Source: Bacillota bacterium (GTDB lineage Bacteria > Bacillota_I > Bacilli_A > RF39 > UBA660). Taken from it: DNA of 64,000 nt. A program made the translations under genes and the position numbers. A model generated the notes under the pieces. That model was not told the origin of the DNA. It saw only the letters and a program-made list of their open reading frames with translations, and searched no databases. Where the stretch lies: contig SVAK01000002.1 in NCBI GenBank assembly GCA_015059445.1, positions 60,259-124,258 of the forward strand, given 5' to 3'. Below, in pieces: positions 1 to 7,468 of this stretch (position 1 is the stretch's first letter; each line of letters opens with the position of its first letter).

Positions 1-274
1 CTTGTATAGGACTGTTATCATTTGTAGCTTTATAATTAATGTTTTTTATTGATAACTTTAATTGTAAACTATTTTCATTTATTTCTAATACTTGACAATA
101 AATTGTTTCACCAATTTTAACATAGTCGTGTATATCTTTTACATAATCTTCAGAAACTTCTGATATATGAATTAATCCATTGTACCAAGGATCAATATTG
201 ACAAATATCCCATATTTTTCAATACCAGTAACTTGACCTTTAATAATATTTCCTACTTTATACTCCTCTGCCAT
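1..274 (-). CDS. S1 RNA-binding domain protein, 3' end outside the window
   Basis: The minus strand from 274 is open to the left edge (91 codons). The start ATG has an AGGTG ribosome site about 6 bases upstream. The N-terminus carries a classic S1/OB fold: a GxIxxGxVTGIxxYGIFV strand pair at residues 8-26, then GLIHISE near 37-43 and a VGxxIxCxVLEI segment near 55-65. This matches single-S1 proteins of the YugI/CvfD (general stress protein 13) type, which bind RNA or ribosomes, but the C-terminus is missing, so a larger S1 protein cannot be excluded. Domain assignment is confident; the exact family is inference. Confidence 0.75.
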   Translation of the reverse strand, partial: MAEEYKVGNIIKGQVTGIEKYGIFVNIDPWYNGLIHISEVSEDYVKDIHDYVKIGETIYCQVLEINENSLQLKLSIKNINYKATNDNSPIQ

Positions 275-308
275 TATAACACCTAAAGTTAGTATACCAC
301 AAAAATTA

Positions 309-337
309 TTTACTTACAAAAAAATGTCGTATATAAT
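309..337 (+). promoter_or_regulatory. Probable sigma-A promoter of the NifU-like gene
   Basis: TTTACT at 309-314 and a perfect TATAAT at 332-337 are separated by 17 bases. The expected start of transcription is near 344, only about 10 bases before the chosen ATG. Confidence 0.5.
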
Positions 338-353
338 ATAAGAAGTGATTAAA

Positions 354-578
354 ATGGAAGAAAAAATTAAGGAAATGATTGAACAAATTAGGCCATATCT
401 TAACATGGATGGTGGCGATGTAGAATATGTTAAATATGAAGATAACTATGTATATATCAAATTAAGTGGCAATTGCGCTAACTGTTTAATTCAAGATAGC
501 ACTATCAACGATGGACTACTTATCATGTTTCAAGAACAAATACCTGAAATAAAAGGAATTATAAACATACCATTATAA
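354..578 (+). CDS. NifU C-terminal-domain protein (Fe-S scaffold, YutI-like)
   Basis: A 74-residue protein consisting only of the NifU C-terminal (Nfu) domain, which holds a transient [4Fe-4S] cluster for transfer to apo-proteins. The MDGGDVE motif lies near residues 17-23 and the cluster-binding CxxC (CANC) near 40-43. The frame also allows a GTG at 345, but that GTG lies inside the AGAAGTG sequence that fits a ribosome site for the ATG at 354, so 354 is preferred. It stands alone on the plus strand and converges with the YutH-like gene. In B. subtilis the equivalent yutI lies in the same neighbourhood as yutH, yutD and yunB. Confidence 0.85.
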   Translation: MEEKIKEMIEQIRPYLNMDGGDVEYVKYEDNYVYIKLSGNCANCLIQDSTINDGLLIMFQEQIPEIKGIINIPL

Positions 579-585
579 TTCCTTT
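552..585. terminator. Bidirectional terminator inside two gene ends
   Basis: A 13-bp perfect stem (AAAGGAATTATAA at 552-564, complement at 573-585) with an 8-base loop is followed by T tracts in both directions. The two convergent genes overlap by 6 bases, so the terminator is made of their coding 3' ends. Confidence 0.85.
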
Positions 586-1502
586 TTTATTAACCAATCT
601 ATCTTTTCTAAATGAGTATATTTACTTATTTCATCATAAGCTTTTCTTAAAAATAATTCATATTCATTTACTCTACTTATTATTTTAACTAGCCTTTCCT
701 CATTACTATTATTATTCATTATATCTTCATATAAATCAAAATAATAAGAAGGATACAAAAGTCTAGCATATAACATATGATAACTATAAGATGTTAGCCT
801 TTTCATTTTTAAAAAGGTTATTAAATCTAGTAAACTATCTTCTCCATTAAAAAATTCTACTTTTAGGAATTCAGCAATATCTCTAACTTCTAAATCAAAT
901 ATAAAACTTAAAGGATTCAAATAATTAAGTGATGTATTAGGATAAAAAATTCTCCTATGAGAAAGTGTAATATTATCATACTCACTAAGACCAATAACTT
1001 TATTGATTTTATTAACATAGCTTATTGCGTTTTCTGCCAAACCAATATAATAACTAAATGAATCTAAAATAATTGTCTTATCTTTTCCTATTTCTCTAAT
1101 TTGGTATTCAAAATAATCAATTTTCTTGCTCCAAAGTTCCCCCCAATTATTACGATATAATTTACTATTTTTAGAGTTAAGTCTAAGTTTACTCAAAAAT
1201 TCACAAGCACTAATAAAATTAATAGTATCTGTTTTTGGAGTATTTAATTTAAGTAATATAAAGAAATTATCTCCCACTTTGGTTGTTAAAGCTTTATTAC
1301 GATTCAAAATTATATCATGAACTCTTATACCTTTTACTTTAAGTTCTATACACAAGTCTATAATATCTTTTAATTCTTCTTCATCTCTATCAAAAAAAAC
1401 AAAATAAAAATCTTCGCCATAATAATTAAATGCCGAATAATTTTTATTATCCTCTATTTCATCTATATCAAAATTGTAATAATAGTTTATAATTTCTTTC
1501 AT
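573..1502 (-). CDS. Putative YutH/CotS-family spore coat kinase-fold protein
   Basis: A 309-residue cytoplasmic protein with no signal peptide. I see no intact kinase motif. The SHRRI segment near residue 180 followed by a DLEVRDIAEFLK stretch near 204-215 resembles the 'HRR ... RDLAEWI' region of YutH and related CotS-type spore-coat proteins, which are decayed kinase-like folds. Context supports this: the NifU-like gene, yutD and yunB beside it are neighbours of yutH in B. subtilis. The ribosome site is weak (TGGATATC). Family assignment is inference from a short motif plus synteny; a profile search would settle it. Confidence 0.45.
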   Translation of the reverse strand: MKEIINYYYNFDIDEIEDNKNYSAFNYYGEDFYFVFFDRDEEELKDIIDLCIELKVKGIRVHDIILNRNKALTTKVGDNFFILLKLNTPKTDTINFISACEFLSKLRLNSKNSKLYRNNWGELWSKKIDYFEYQIREIGKDKTIILDSFSYYIGLAENAISYVNKINKVIGLSEYDNITLSHRRIFYPNTSLNYLNPLSFIFDLEVRDIAEFLKVEFFNGEDSLLDLITFLKMKRLTSYSYHMLYARLLYPSYYFDLYEDIMNNNSNEERLVKIISRVNEYELFLRKAYDEISKYTHLEKIDWLIKKEL

Positions 1503-1528
1503 ATGATATCCATTAAATTGTATGAAAA

Positions 1529-1550
1529 AAACTGAGCTTTTACTCAGTTT
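1529..1550 (-). terminator. Intrinsic terminator of the proline-rich protein gene
   Basis: An 8-bp stem AAACTGAG/CTCAGTTT with a 6-base loop is followed on the minus strand by seven T. It begins within the stop codon of the 1549-2370 gene. Confidence 0.85.
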
Positions 1551-2370
1551 ACTTGCGATTTTCTAATTCTTTTTGAAATTTTTGAACTAAAGCATCAAAC
1601 ATGTTTTCACAAGCTTGCATAAATGCTTCTTTTTGTTCCTTAAACATATCTACTTCATTTAATGCTCCTGAAGTTACATCATTTACTACTTGAGTTGGTT
1701 CAATTACTGGCTCTGGCATTACAGGCTCAACTACAGGAGTTGGGGCTACTGGAGCACTTCCAAATGTAGGCATTGGTGTATTTAAATCCATAGCGGGAAC
1801 AACCACATCAACTTCTGGAGCACTGATTATTGGTGTCTCTGAAACAGGAACATCAATTATTGGAGTTTCCGGAACTGGAATATCAATTACCGGCGCGCTA
1901 AGAGCAACTCCTTCTTGAACTACTGGCTGTGGTGCTGCAATTGGTGTTTCTACTTGTGGCATAACTGGTTCAACTTCTGGCTCTAAATTATTATTTAAAA
2001 TACCTGCGGTATTGTTAGTCTCTTCCACATCATATGCATTTTTCAAAGCATCAAATGATGGCACTGGTAATGTTAATTGTGTGTAATAAATATCATCTGC
2101 AGCAATTTCACTATCAACTTTAACAAACTCTATTTGATTACCAGCAATAATATTTTTTAAATATTCTTTAACGATTTGCCATTCGCCTTGATCAACTATT
2201 TTAATTAATCTGTTATTTTCTAATTTACAAACTAAAATAATTGGTAATCCCATTGATCCATTCATTTCATTATCTAATACTACATAACTATTATTATTTG
2301 CTTTAAAGGCGTTTATTAAAGGCTTTTCTACAATTGCCCCAGACACTAAATTTAATTTAATCTTTCCCAT
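1549..2370 (-). CDS. Unknown protein with a proline/valine-rich repeat linker
   Basis: The first in-frame codon is GTG at 2388, but AAAGGG at 2380-2385 sits 9 bases before the ATG at 2370, so 2370 is chosen (273 residues). The first ~110 residues look like a compact alpha/beta domain. Residues ~125-240 are a low-complexity linker built from degenerate repeats such as PVIDIPVPETP and PIIDVPVSETP. The last ~35 residues form a charged amphipathic helix. No signal peptide or membrane segment is visible, so the linker is probably cytoplasmic and spaces two interaction modules. Function not recognised. It has its own promoter inside the upstream yutD gene and its own terminator. Confidence 0.7.
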   Translation of the reverse strand: MGKIKLNLVSGAIVEKPLINAFKANNNSYVVLDNEMNGSMGLPIILVCKLENNRLIKIVDQGEWQIVKEYLKNIIAGNQIEFVKVDSEIAADDIYYTQLTLPVPSFDALKNAYDVEETNNTAGILNNNLEPEVEPVMPQVETPIAAPQPVVQEGVALSAPVIDIPVPETPIIDVPVSETPIISAPEVDVVVPAMDLNTPMPTFGSAPVAPTPVVEPVMPEPVIEPTQVVNDVTSGALNEVDMFKEQKEAFMQACENMFDALVQKFQKELENRK

Positions 2371-2397
2371 CACGTCAATCCCTTTCACTACTATAAC

Positions 2398-2426
2398 ATT
2401 ATAACAAAACTATGCATCTTTTTCAA
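2398..2426 (-). promoter_or_regulatory. Probable sigma-A promoter for the proline-rich protein gene
   Basis: On the minus strand TTGAAA (2426-2421), a 17-base spacer and TATAAT (2403-2398). The -35 element lies within the 3' end of yutD. Confidence 0.6.
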
Positions 2427-2709
2427 TTGTTTTATTTTCCATCTTTTTTAAGATAAAATGTTTACAACCATAAGCACAATTATTATTGATATAGTCTTCA
2501 ACTTTATCTATATCATTATAACTTTTAACAAATTTATTATTATGATTATAAAATCCTTTCAATCGTAACTTACCATAAGCCCAATCCCCTACAATATAAT
2601 CAAAATTATCATAATAATCAGTTACTAACTCATCTAAATTTATGGTATTTATTGTTTCGCCATAATCTTTTATAACTCTATATTTTTTGTTTCTTATTTT
2701 AACTTCCAT
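2410..2709 (-). CDS. yutD: YutD-family protein
   Basis: A 99-residue protein whose centre has the signature of the YutD family (DUF1027): DYIVGDWAYGKLRLKGFY near residues 37-54, followed by a CAYGCKHFIL segment near 78-87. The family is conserved in Bacilli and its biochemical role is not established. An AAGGTGG ribosome site lies 5 bases before the ATG. It is part of the minus-strand run that also contains yunB. Stop codon is TAG. Confidence 0.85.
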   Translation of the reverse strand: MEVKIRNKKYRVIKDYGETINTINLDELVTDYYDNFDYIVGDWAYGKLRLKGFYNHNNKFVKSYNDIDKVEDYINNNCAYGCKHFILKKMENKTIEKDA

Positions 2710-2718
2710 AAAACCACC

Positions 2719-3546
2719 TTAAAATACCAATGTACTAAATATTACTATCACCATTATTGTGGTTACAATAACGCTCATAATTAATAATATGTCAACATAT
2801 CCATTACCTGTTGTAATTGGATTATTTTGCACTTTTATTTCTCTTATTTTTTCTTCTAATAAATAATTTTTATTAATTGCATTTTCTGAAATATCAAAAG
2901 ATTTATATATTTTACTATTTAAATTATTAACATCATCTTCAGTCATTTTACTTAAATCTGCAATACTCACATTAAAAAATTTATAAATATCAAATCCTAA
3001 CAAATTTTTCTTTTCGACACTTTTTGCCACTTCTTTTGTTGCCATGGCCTTTTTATAATACTCAGCTACTTCATAAATATTTTCGGCATTTAAGAAATTA
3101 TAAGACAATCTTAGAGCATTTGAAGTTCCCGGAGTATATAATAAATCAAAAAATTCATGGCTTTCATCTTTTGTTAAACCAAAATTGACTCTTTTTAAAT
3201 TAAATAAATCTATTAAACATTTTTGAACATCAATGAAATAAGGATTTTCTTCTCTTCGAATCACCTGTTTATTTTTTTTTTCTATTACATAAAAACCATC
3301 AATCAATCTTTTTAAATTGGCAATGTCTTCTTTCGTTGCACCATACTTCAACAAATTATCGTCAAATGCAAATTCATTTTTTACTTGAAAAGGGTTCACA
3401 ATATCCAATTCGCCATAAATGCTAACAAGCAATCGTATTACAACAACTAAAAAAGAATTATAAAGAATACTTTCTGGTTTTTCTTTACTCATAAGGTAAT
3501 CATTAATCGCTTTATCAAATGCTTCATTAATAAAAAATGATTTCAC
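2719..3546 (-). CDS. Unknown tail-anchored helical protein
   Basis: A 275-residue protein that is predicted helical throughout, with a single hydrophobic segment at about 250-275 running to the last residue. That pattern fits a tail-anchored membrane protein with its bulk in the cytoplasm. A GTG start is used, with GGGTGAG just upstream. It lies 9 bases ahead of yutD and follows yunB in the same transcription direction, so it is likely co-expressed with them. No family recognised. Confidence 0.65.
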   Translation of the reverse strand: MKSFFINEAFDKAINDYLMSKEKPESILYNSFLVVVIRLLVSIYGELDIVNPFQVKNEFAFDDNLLKYGATKEDIANLKRLIDGFYVIEKKNKQVIRREENPYFIDVQKCLIDLFNLKRVNFGLTKDESHEFFDLLYTPGTSNALRLSYNFLNAENIYEVAEYYKKAMATKEVAKSVEKKNLLGFDIYKFFNVSIADLSKMTEDDVNNLNSKIYKSFDISENAINKNYLLEEKIREIKVQNNPITTGNGYVDILLIMSVIVTTIMVIVIFSTLVF

Positions 3547-3578
3547 ACTCTCACCCTATTCTAAGTATACCACAATCT

Positions 3579-4319
3579 CTAACTCATGGGAATATCAAAA
3601 ATTTTACTACTATTTTCATAAGTGCCACCATAAAATTCTGGGACACTTCCATTAACTACCATAGCACCAATCAATATATCATAATAAAATTTATCTTCAT
3701 TTTTCTTTAAAGGCGTAATAATTAATTTTTGCATTTCTACTGTAATATATATTTCTAACAATGCATTATTAAAACCATAATTTGTTACTTTAGTTTTTAT
3801 ATTTGTCAAAAGAAATTCATTAAAATTAATTAAAACTGGGATATTAGGACCAAGATTATTTAAAAAAATATTTTCGCTACCTAAAAATAATGGAATATTT
3901 AGAATTAAACCATTTTGGCTACTATTTAAATATTTATCATAAATCGTAACATCTATTTTACCATTTTCCAAATTATTAATTCCGTTTTCTAAAATTTGTG
4001 ATACATCAGTAAGTATTTTATATGTTTTTTCTAAATCATAATTAACTGTTAATATTTCCCCCTTACTATTTTTAGTAATCTCCAATATATCATTTACACT
4101 ATCTCTATTAATAACATCATTAGTTATCAAATCAGAAAAAAATTGAAACATAATCTTATCTAATTTTTGATCTATTAAAACAAATGCTTTAGGTGTTACT
4201 ATAGAAGAATAACTATTAAATAACAAAAAAGAGCACATAAAAACACAAAAAAATACAAAAAATAGTAATTTATTTATTGTATTTTTGTTTTTGTTTTTAT
4301 AAGTCCTTAATCTTTTCAT
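3579..4319 (-). CDS. yunB: Sporulation protein YunB
   Basis: A 246-residue protein with one N-terminal membrane helix at about 17-37 and an extracytoplasmic remainder. The conserved YunB core is visible: IPLFLGSENIFLNNLGPNIP near residues 143-163, a YGFNNALLEIYITVEMQ segment near 180-196, IITP near 200, and an ILIGAMVVNGSVPEFY ending. In B. subtilis YunB is a mother-cell sporulation protein of unknown mechanism. No convincing Shine-Dalgarno sequence precedes the ATG, unlike the neighbours; it starts 17 bases after the upstream gene's stop, so it may depend on translational coupling. Confidence 0.85.
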   Translation of the reverse strand: MKRLRTYKNKNKNTINKLLFFVFFCVFMCSFLLFNSYSSIVTPKAFVLIDQKLDKIMFQFFSDLITNDVINRDSVNDILEITKNSKGEILTVNYDLEKTYKILTDVSQILENGINNLENGKIDVTIYDKYLNSSQNGLILNIPLFLGSENIFLNNLGPNIPVLINFNEFLLTNIKTKVTNYGFNNALLEIYITVEMQKLIITPLKKNEDKFYYDILIGAMVVNGSVPEFYGGTYENSSKIFDIPMS

Positions 4320-4336
4320 ATTAAATAATATGCAAT

Positions 4337-5143
4337 TTATGAAAAATATATAGTTTTAACAAGAAGTGCTACTCCAACTAAGAATATTATAACAATAATT
4401 GCTATTATTACTTTTATAAAAGTATTATTAGATTCAATACTCTTCGAAAAATCATCGATATCTTCAAAATCTTTTTGTTTTAAAGCATTTGATGAAGTAT
4501 AAAAAGAATTAATCATTTGAGTATCTGTTATACTAGGAGAAGTTTTCTCTGACATTTCTTTCTTTTCCACTTCTTCTTTTAATCCCTTTAAAATTTCTGT
4601 GTCATCGCCACCTTTTAATTCACTTAAAATATCTAAAGGCGAACTATCATCATTGTTGCGATTTTCATTTAAAGCAATTGTGTTAATTAGATTTTTTAAA
4701 TTATCTTCTTCTAAATCATCCTCTTCTTCAGCTTCTTCATTATTATAAACATTAAGATTTTTTAAAATATCAAATTGCGTATCTCTTAATTTTTTTAATC
4801 TTTCCTCTTCGTAATTATCACATTTTTGTTCTCTAGCTTTTTCTAAAATAACATTTATATCATATTCTTTAGTTATTTCTCTTTCTTCTTCAAATTCTTC
4901 TGTATCTTCTAATCTAATACTTCTTCTTTTAGGTGTTTCGTTATATTTCGTATCTAATATTTTTTTTATCTTTTCAACATCAATTTCATTTTTTTTGTTT
5001 TCTCCTAAAATAGTTGCATTACTTTTTACATCAAAGCTATTTAATTCATTTTTACTTATCTCTTTATATAATTCTTCATTTTTATGATATCTCGAATTAG
5101 TAACTTCCGGTTCATCATAATACTTATTCATTCGTGAACTCAT
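4337..5143 (-). CDS. Unknown acidic tail-anchored protein
   Basis: A 268-residue, highly charged protein: residues 1-235 are rich in Glu, Asp, Lys and Asn and probably largely disordered or coiled-coil, with an acidic run near 140-152. The last ~28 residues form a single hydrophobic segment ending in KTIYFS, so the protein is likely tail-anchored. Ribosome site AGAGGTG. It is the first gene of the block leading to yunB. No family recognised; its place beside yunB and another tail-anchored protein hints at a membrane role in the same process. Confidence 0.65.
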   Translation of the reverse strand: MSSRMNKYYDEPEVTNSRYHKNEELYKEISKNELNSFDVKSNATILGENKKNEIDVEKIKKILDTKYNETPKRRSIRLEDTEEFEEEREITKEYDINVILEKAREQKCDNYEEERLKKLRDTQFDILKNLNVYNNEEAEEEDDLEEDNLKNLINTIALNENRNNDDSSPLDILSELKGGDDTEILKGLKEEVEKKEMSEKTSPSITDTQMINSFYTSSNALKQKDFEDIDDFSKSIESNNTFIKVIIAIIVIIFLVGVALLVKTIYFS

Positions 5144-5198
5144 AGTAACACCTCTAGCATAATAATAACATAAACAACATTTTTTTTAAATGGTTATA

Positions 5199-5227
5199 TT
5201 GCTTTTAAAATTTTTTTTTACTATAAT
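5199..5227 (+). promoter_or_regulatory. Promoter of the ferredoxin gene
   Basis: TTGCTT at 5199-5204, 17-base spacer, TATAAT at 5222-5227. The ribosome site AAGGAGGA begins about 6 bases after the -10 box, so the leader is only about 12 bases. Confidence 0.65.
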
Positions 5228-5245
5228 TATACAAGGAGGAATAAA

Positions 5246-5599
5246 ATGAAAAAATTATGTGTTAATGAAGAAGCTTGCATCGGATGTGGAGCTTGTGTTG
5301 CAATAGATGGTGCTCATTTCGATTTTAATGAAGATGGTTTATCTGAAGTAATCAGTAACGAGAATGTGGAAAGTGAAGAAGCTCAAAATGCTATTTCTTC
5401 TTGTCCAACTAATGCAATTAGTTATGAAGAGGAAATTGAAGCAGACACTTCAGAAGAAAAGCATTGTGAATGTGAAAATTGTACTTGTGAAGATTGTCAA
5501 TGTGATAGTGGTGAATGCCATTGTCCTGGGTGTGGTGAAGAATCTGGTTCTGAGGAAAAAGAAGAATGCCACTGCGGCCACTGCACTTGTGAAGAGTAA
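5246..5599 (+). CDS. Single-cluster ferredoxin with a cysteine-rich C-terminal tail
   Basis: Residues 1-60 form a small [4Fe-4S] ferredoxin domain with ligands C11, C14 and C17 (CIGCGAC) and C53 followed by Pro. The usual bacterial single-cluster ferredoxin ends near here. This protein instead adds about 57 acidic residues with 13 cysteines between 74 and 115, arranged as CxC and CxxC pairs (CEC, CTC, CQC, CHC, PGC, CHC, CTC). The tail resembles a metallothionein-like metal site. The ferredoxin presumably serves low-potential reactions such as the pyruvate oxidoreductase in this window (inference). Strong AAGGAGGA ribosome site and its own promoter and terminator. Confidence 0.85.
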   Translation: MKKLCVNEEACIGCGACVAIDGAHFDFNEDGLSEVISNENVESEEAQNAISSCPTNAISYEEEIEADTSEEKHCECENCTCEDCQCDSGECHCPGCGEESGSEEKEECHCGHCTCEE

Positions 5600-5600
5600 A

Positions 5601-5625
5601 AAAACACCTCGTGGTGTTTTTTATT
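5601..5625. terminator. Bidirectional terminator between ferredoxin and rluB
   Basis: Stem AAAACACC/GGTGTTTT (5601-5608 with 5613-5620) with a TCGT loop and T-rich flanks on both strands. It serves both convergent genes. Confidence 0.85.
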
Positions 5626-6334
5626 TTAAGCTATATAATAATTTTACTTCCTTAGTACTTAATTCTCTATATTCTCCGCTTTTTAATCCGTCATCTGTTA
5701 AAAACGCAAACTTACTTCTAGTAAGTTTCATAACATCATATCCCAATTTTTCAAATAATTTTCTAACAATATGGTTTCTACCTTCATGAATTGTTACTTC
5801 TACTAAAGAAGTATTTTTTATTTTATCTATTTTTCTTACTTTAACATTATCAATTAATAATTTTCTGTCATCAATTAAAATTTCTTTACGCATTTTTTTA
5901 AAATCATCTTCATTTAATATTCCATTTATTTTAGCAATATAAGTTTTATAAATTCTACGTTTTGGATGCATCAATATATTAGCAAGATCCCCGTCATTAG
6001 TTAAAATAATTAAGCCAGTAGTATCATAATCTAATCTTCCCACCGGATAGATTCTTGAGTTTGTCGAAATTAAATCCACTACTGTCTTTCGACCCTTATC
6101 ATCTTCAACACTGCATATAACTTCTCTCGGTTTATTTAATAAATAATATTCTTTAATATTATTTTTGGCAATCATATTGCCATCAATACATATTATATCT
6201 TTATCACTTACTTTAAATCCTAAGGTATTTACAATTTCGCCATTAACAGTAACATGATTAGCCTCTATTAATTCTTCTGCTTTTCTTCTTGAAGTATACC
6301 CACTATTTGCTATAACCTTTTGTAGTCTTTCCAT
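5621..6334 (-). CDS. rluB: Ribosomal large-subunit pseudouridine synthase, RsuA/RluB family
   Basis: A 237-residue protein with an N-terminal S4 RNA-binding domain (RLQKVIANSGYTSRRKAEELI, residues 2-22) and the RsuA-type catalytic domain, with the catalytic Asp in GRLDYDTTGL near 99-108. RluB isomerises a uridine in domain V of 23S rRNA. The frame allows GTG at 6343, but that GTG is part of the AGGTG ribosome site for the ATG at 6334. It follows dacB, spmA and spmB in the same order as in B. subtilis, which supports rluB over rsuA or rluE. Confidence 0.85.
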   Translation of the reverse strand: MERLQKVIANSGYTSRRKAEELIEANHVTVNGEIVNTLGFKVSDKDIICIDGNMIAKNNIKEYYLLNKPREVICSVEDDKGRKTVVDLISTNSRIYPVGRLDYDTTGLIILTNDGDLANILMHPKRRIYKTYIAKINGILNEDDFKKMRKEILIDDRKLLIDNVKVRKIDKIKNTSLVEVTIHEGRNHIVRKLFEKLGYDVMKLTRSKFAFLTDDGLKSGEYRELSTKEVKLLYSLK

Positions 6335-6371
6335 CCCAATCACCTACAAAAATAGTATAACAAAATAATTC

Positions 6372-6890
6372 TTAAAAGAAAAGATTCGTTAAAACAAAGG
6401 CCATAATTATACCGACTAAATCAGCAAATAATCCCACCCATAAAGAGTGTTTTATTTTTGTTATTTTTACTGTTCCAAAATAAAGGGCTATAACATAGAC
6501 CGTAGTGTCAGTACACCCTTGCAAAATTGAGGCAAGTCTCCCTACAAAAGAGTCTGGTCCAAAACTTTTAAAAATATCATTAACTATAGCCAAAGAAGCA
6601 GTCCCAGAAACCGGTCTTAAAATGGCCATTGGAAAAATTTCTATTGGCAAACTAACATTTCCTAATACTGGACTCAGTAACTTTATGACAAATCCCAAAA
6701 AATTACTATCTAAAAAAATATTGATAGCAAAAATCATTGCAATAACTGCAGGAAAAATACTAAAGGTGGTAACAAGCCCTTCTTTAGCTCCCTCTAAAAA
6801 AGCATCGTAGACGTTAATTTTCTTCTTAACTCCATAAAAAACAATTATTACAACAAATAAAGGAAGTATTATTTTTGAAATTATTTCCAT
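6372..6890 (-). CDS. spmB: Spore maturation protein B
   Basis: A 172-residue integral membrane protein of the SpmB/nucleoside-recognition (Gate) type, with about five hydrophobic segments and the family's ILRPVSGTASLAIVNDI and LQGCTDTTVYVIALYFG stretches. SpmA and SpmB are needed for full spore core dehydration in B. subtilis. ATG at 6890 overlaps by one base the second of two tandem stops (TGA TAA) of spmA, so translation is probably coupled. The GTG at 6896 is less likely. Confidence 0.9.
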   Translation of the reverse strand: MEIISKIILPLFVVIIVFYGVKKKINVYDAFLEGAKEGLVTTFSIFPAVIAMIFAINIFLDSNFLGFVIKLLSPVLGNVSLPIEIFPMAILRPVSGTASLAIVNDIFKSFGPDSFVGRLASILQGCTDTTVYVIALYFGTVKITKIKHSLWVGLFADLVGIIMAFVLTNLFF

Positions 6891-6892
6891 TA

Positions 6893-7468
6893 TCACTTTC
6901 TCTTTCTAATAAAATAATCTAAAGTAACACCCGCAATGGAAGAACAAGCTGTAGCCATTATTGCAGGCAAAATTATTTCTCCAGGACTAGCTGAATTATA
7001 AGCAACTCTTAATGCCAGAATTGTTGTTGGTATTAATGTAACACCAGCTGTATTTAGAACCAAAAATGTAATCATTGGAGTACTAGCTGTATCTTTTTGA
7101 GGATTTATTTTTTGAAGCTCGTTCATTGCTTTCAATCCTGCTGGAGTAGCAGCACTTCCAAGACCTAACATATTAGCAGCTATATTTGATGAAATATAAC
7201 CTAATGCCTTATTATCTTTGGGAACATCTGGAAATAATCTACATAAAATAGGATTTAAAAAATTTGCAAATTTATCTAAAAGCCCACTGACTTCTGCTAT
7301 TTTTAAAATCCCTGTCCATAAAACAATTATTGGTAGTAAATCTAAAATTAATTTTAAAGCATCATTTGCGTTACTTAAAATACTTTCATTAATAATACTT
7401 ATATTACCAGACAAAAGCGAATAAATAATTCCAATACCTATCAAAAAAGCCCATATATACCCCACCAT
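6893..7468 (-). CDS. spmA: Spore maturation protein A
   Basis: A 191-residue membrane protein, partner of SpmB, with Gate-type features: LPIIVLWTGILKIAEVSGLL, a conserved SSNIAANMLGLGSAATPAGLKAM region and a C-terminal ILPAIMATACSSIAGV helix. The ATG at 7468 shares its A with the dacB stop (TAATG), and AAAGGTGG lies 8 bases upstream; this is preferred over the GTG at 7480. The gene ends TGA TAA, and the last A is the first base of the spmB start. The order dacB-spmA-spmB-rluB matches B. subtilis. Confidence 0.9.
   Translation of the reverse strand: MVGYIWAFLIGIGIIYSLLSGNISIINESILSNANDALKLILDLLPIIVLWTGILKIAEVSGLLDKFANFLNPILCRLFPDVPKDNKALGYISSNIAANMLGLGSAATPAGLKAMNELQKINPQKDTASTPMITFLVLNTAGVTLIPTTILALRVAYNSASPGEIILPAIMATACSSIAGVTLDYFIRKRK

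Noticed and set aside
5364..5789. Plus-strand ORF of 141 residues over the ferredoxin
   Set aside because: Shifted frame of the ferredoxin gene running through its terminator into rluB; Lys/Val-rich composition is a frame artefact.
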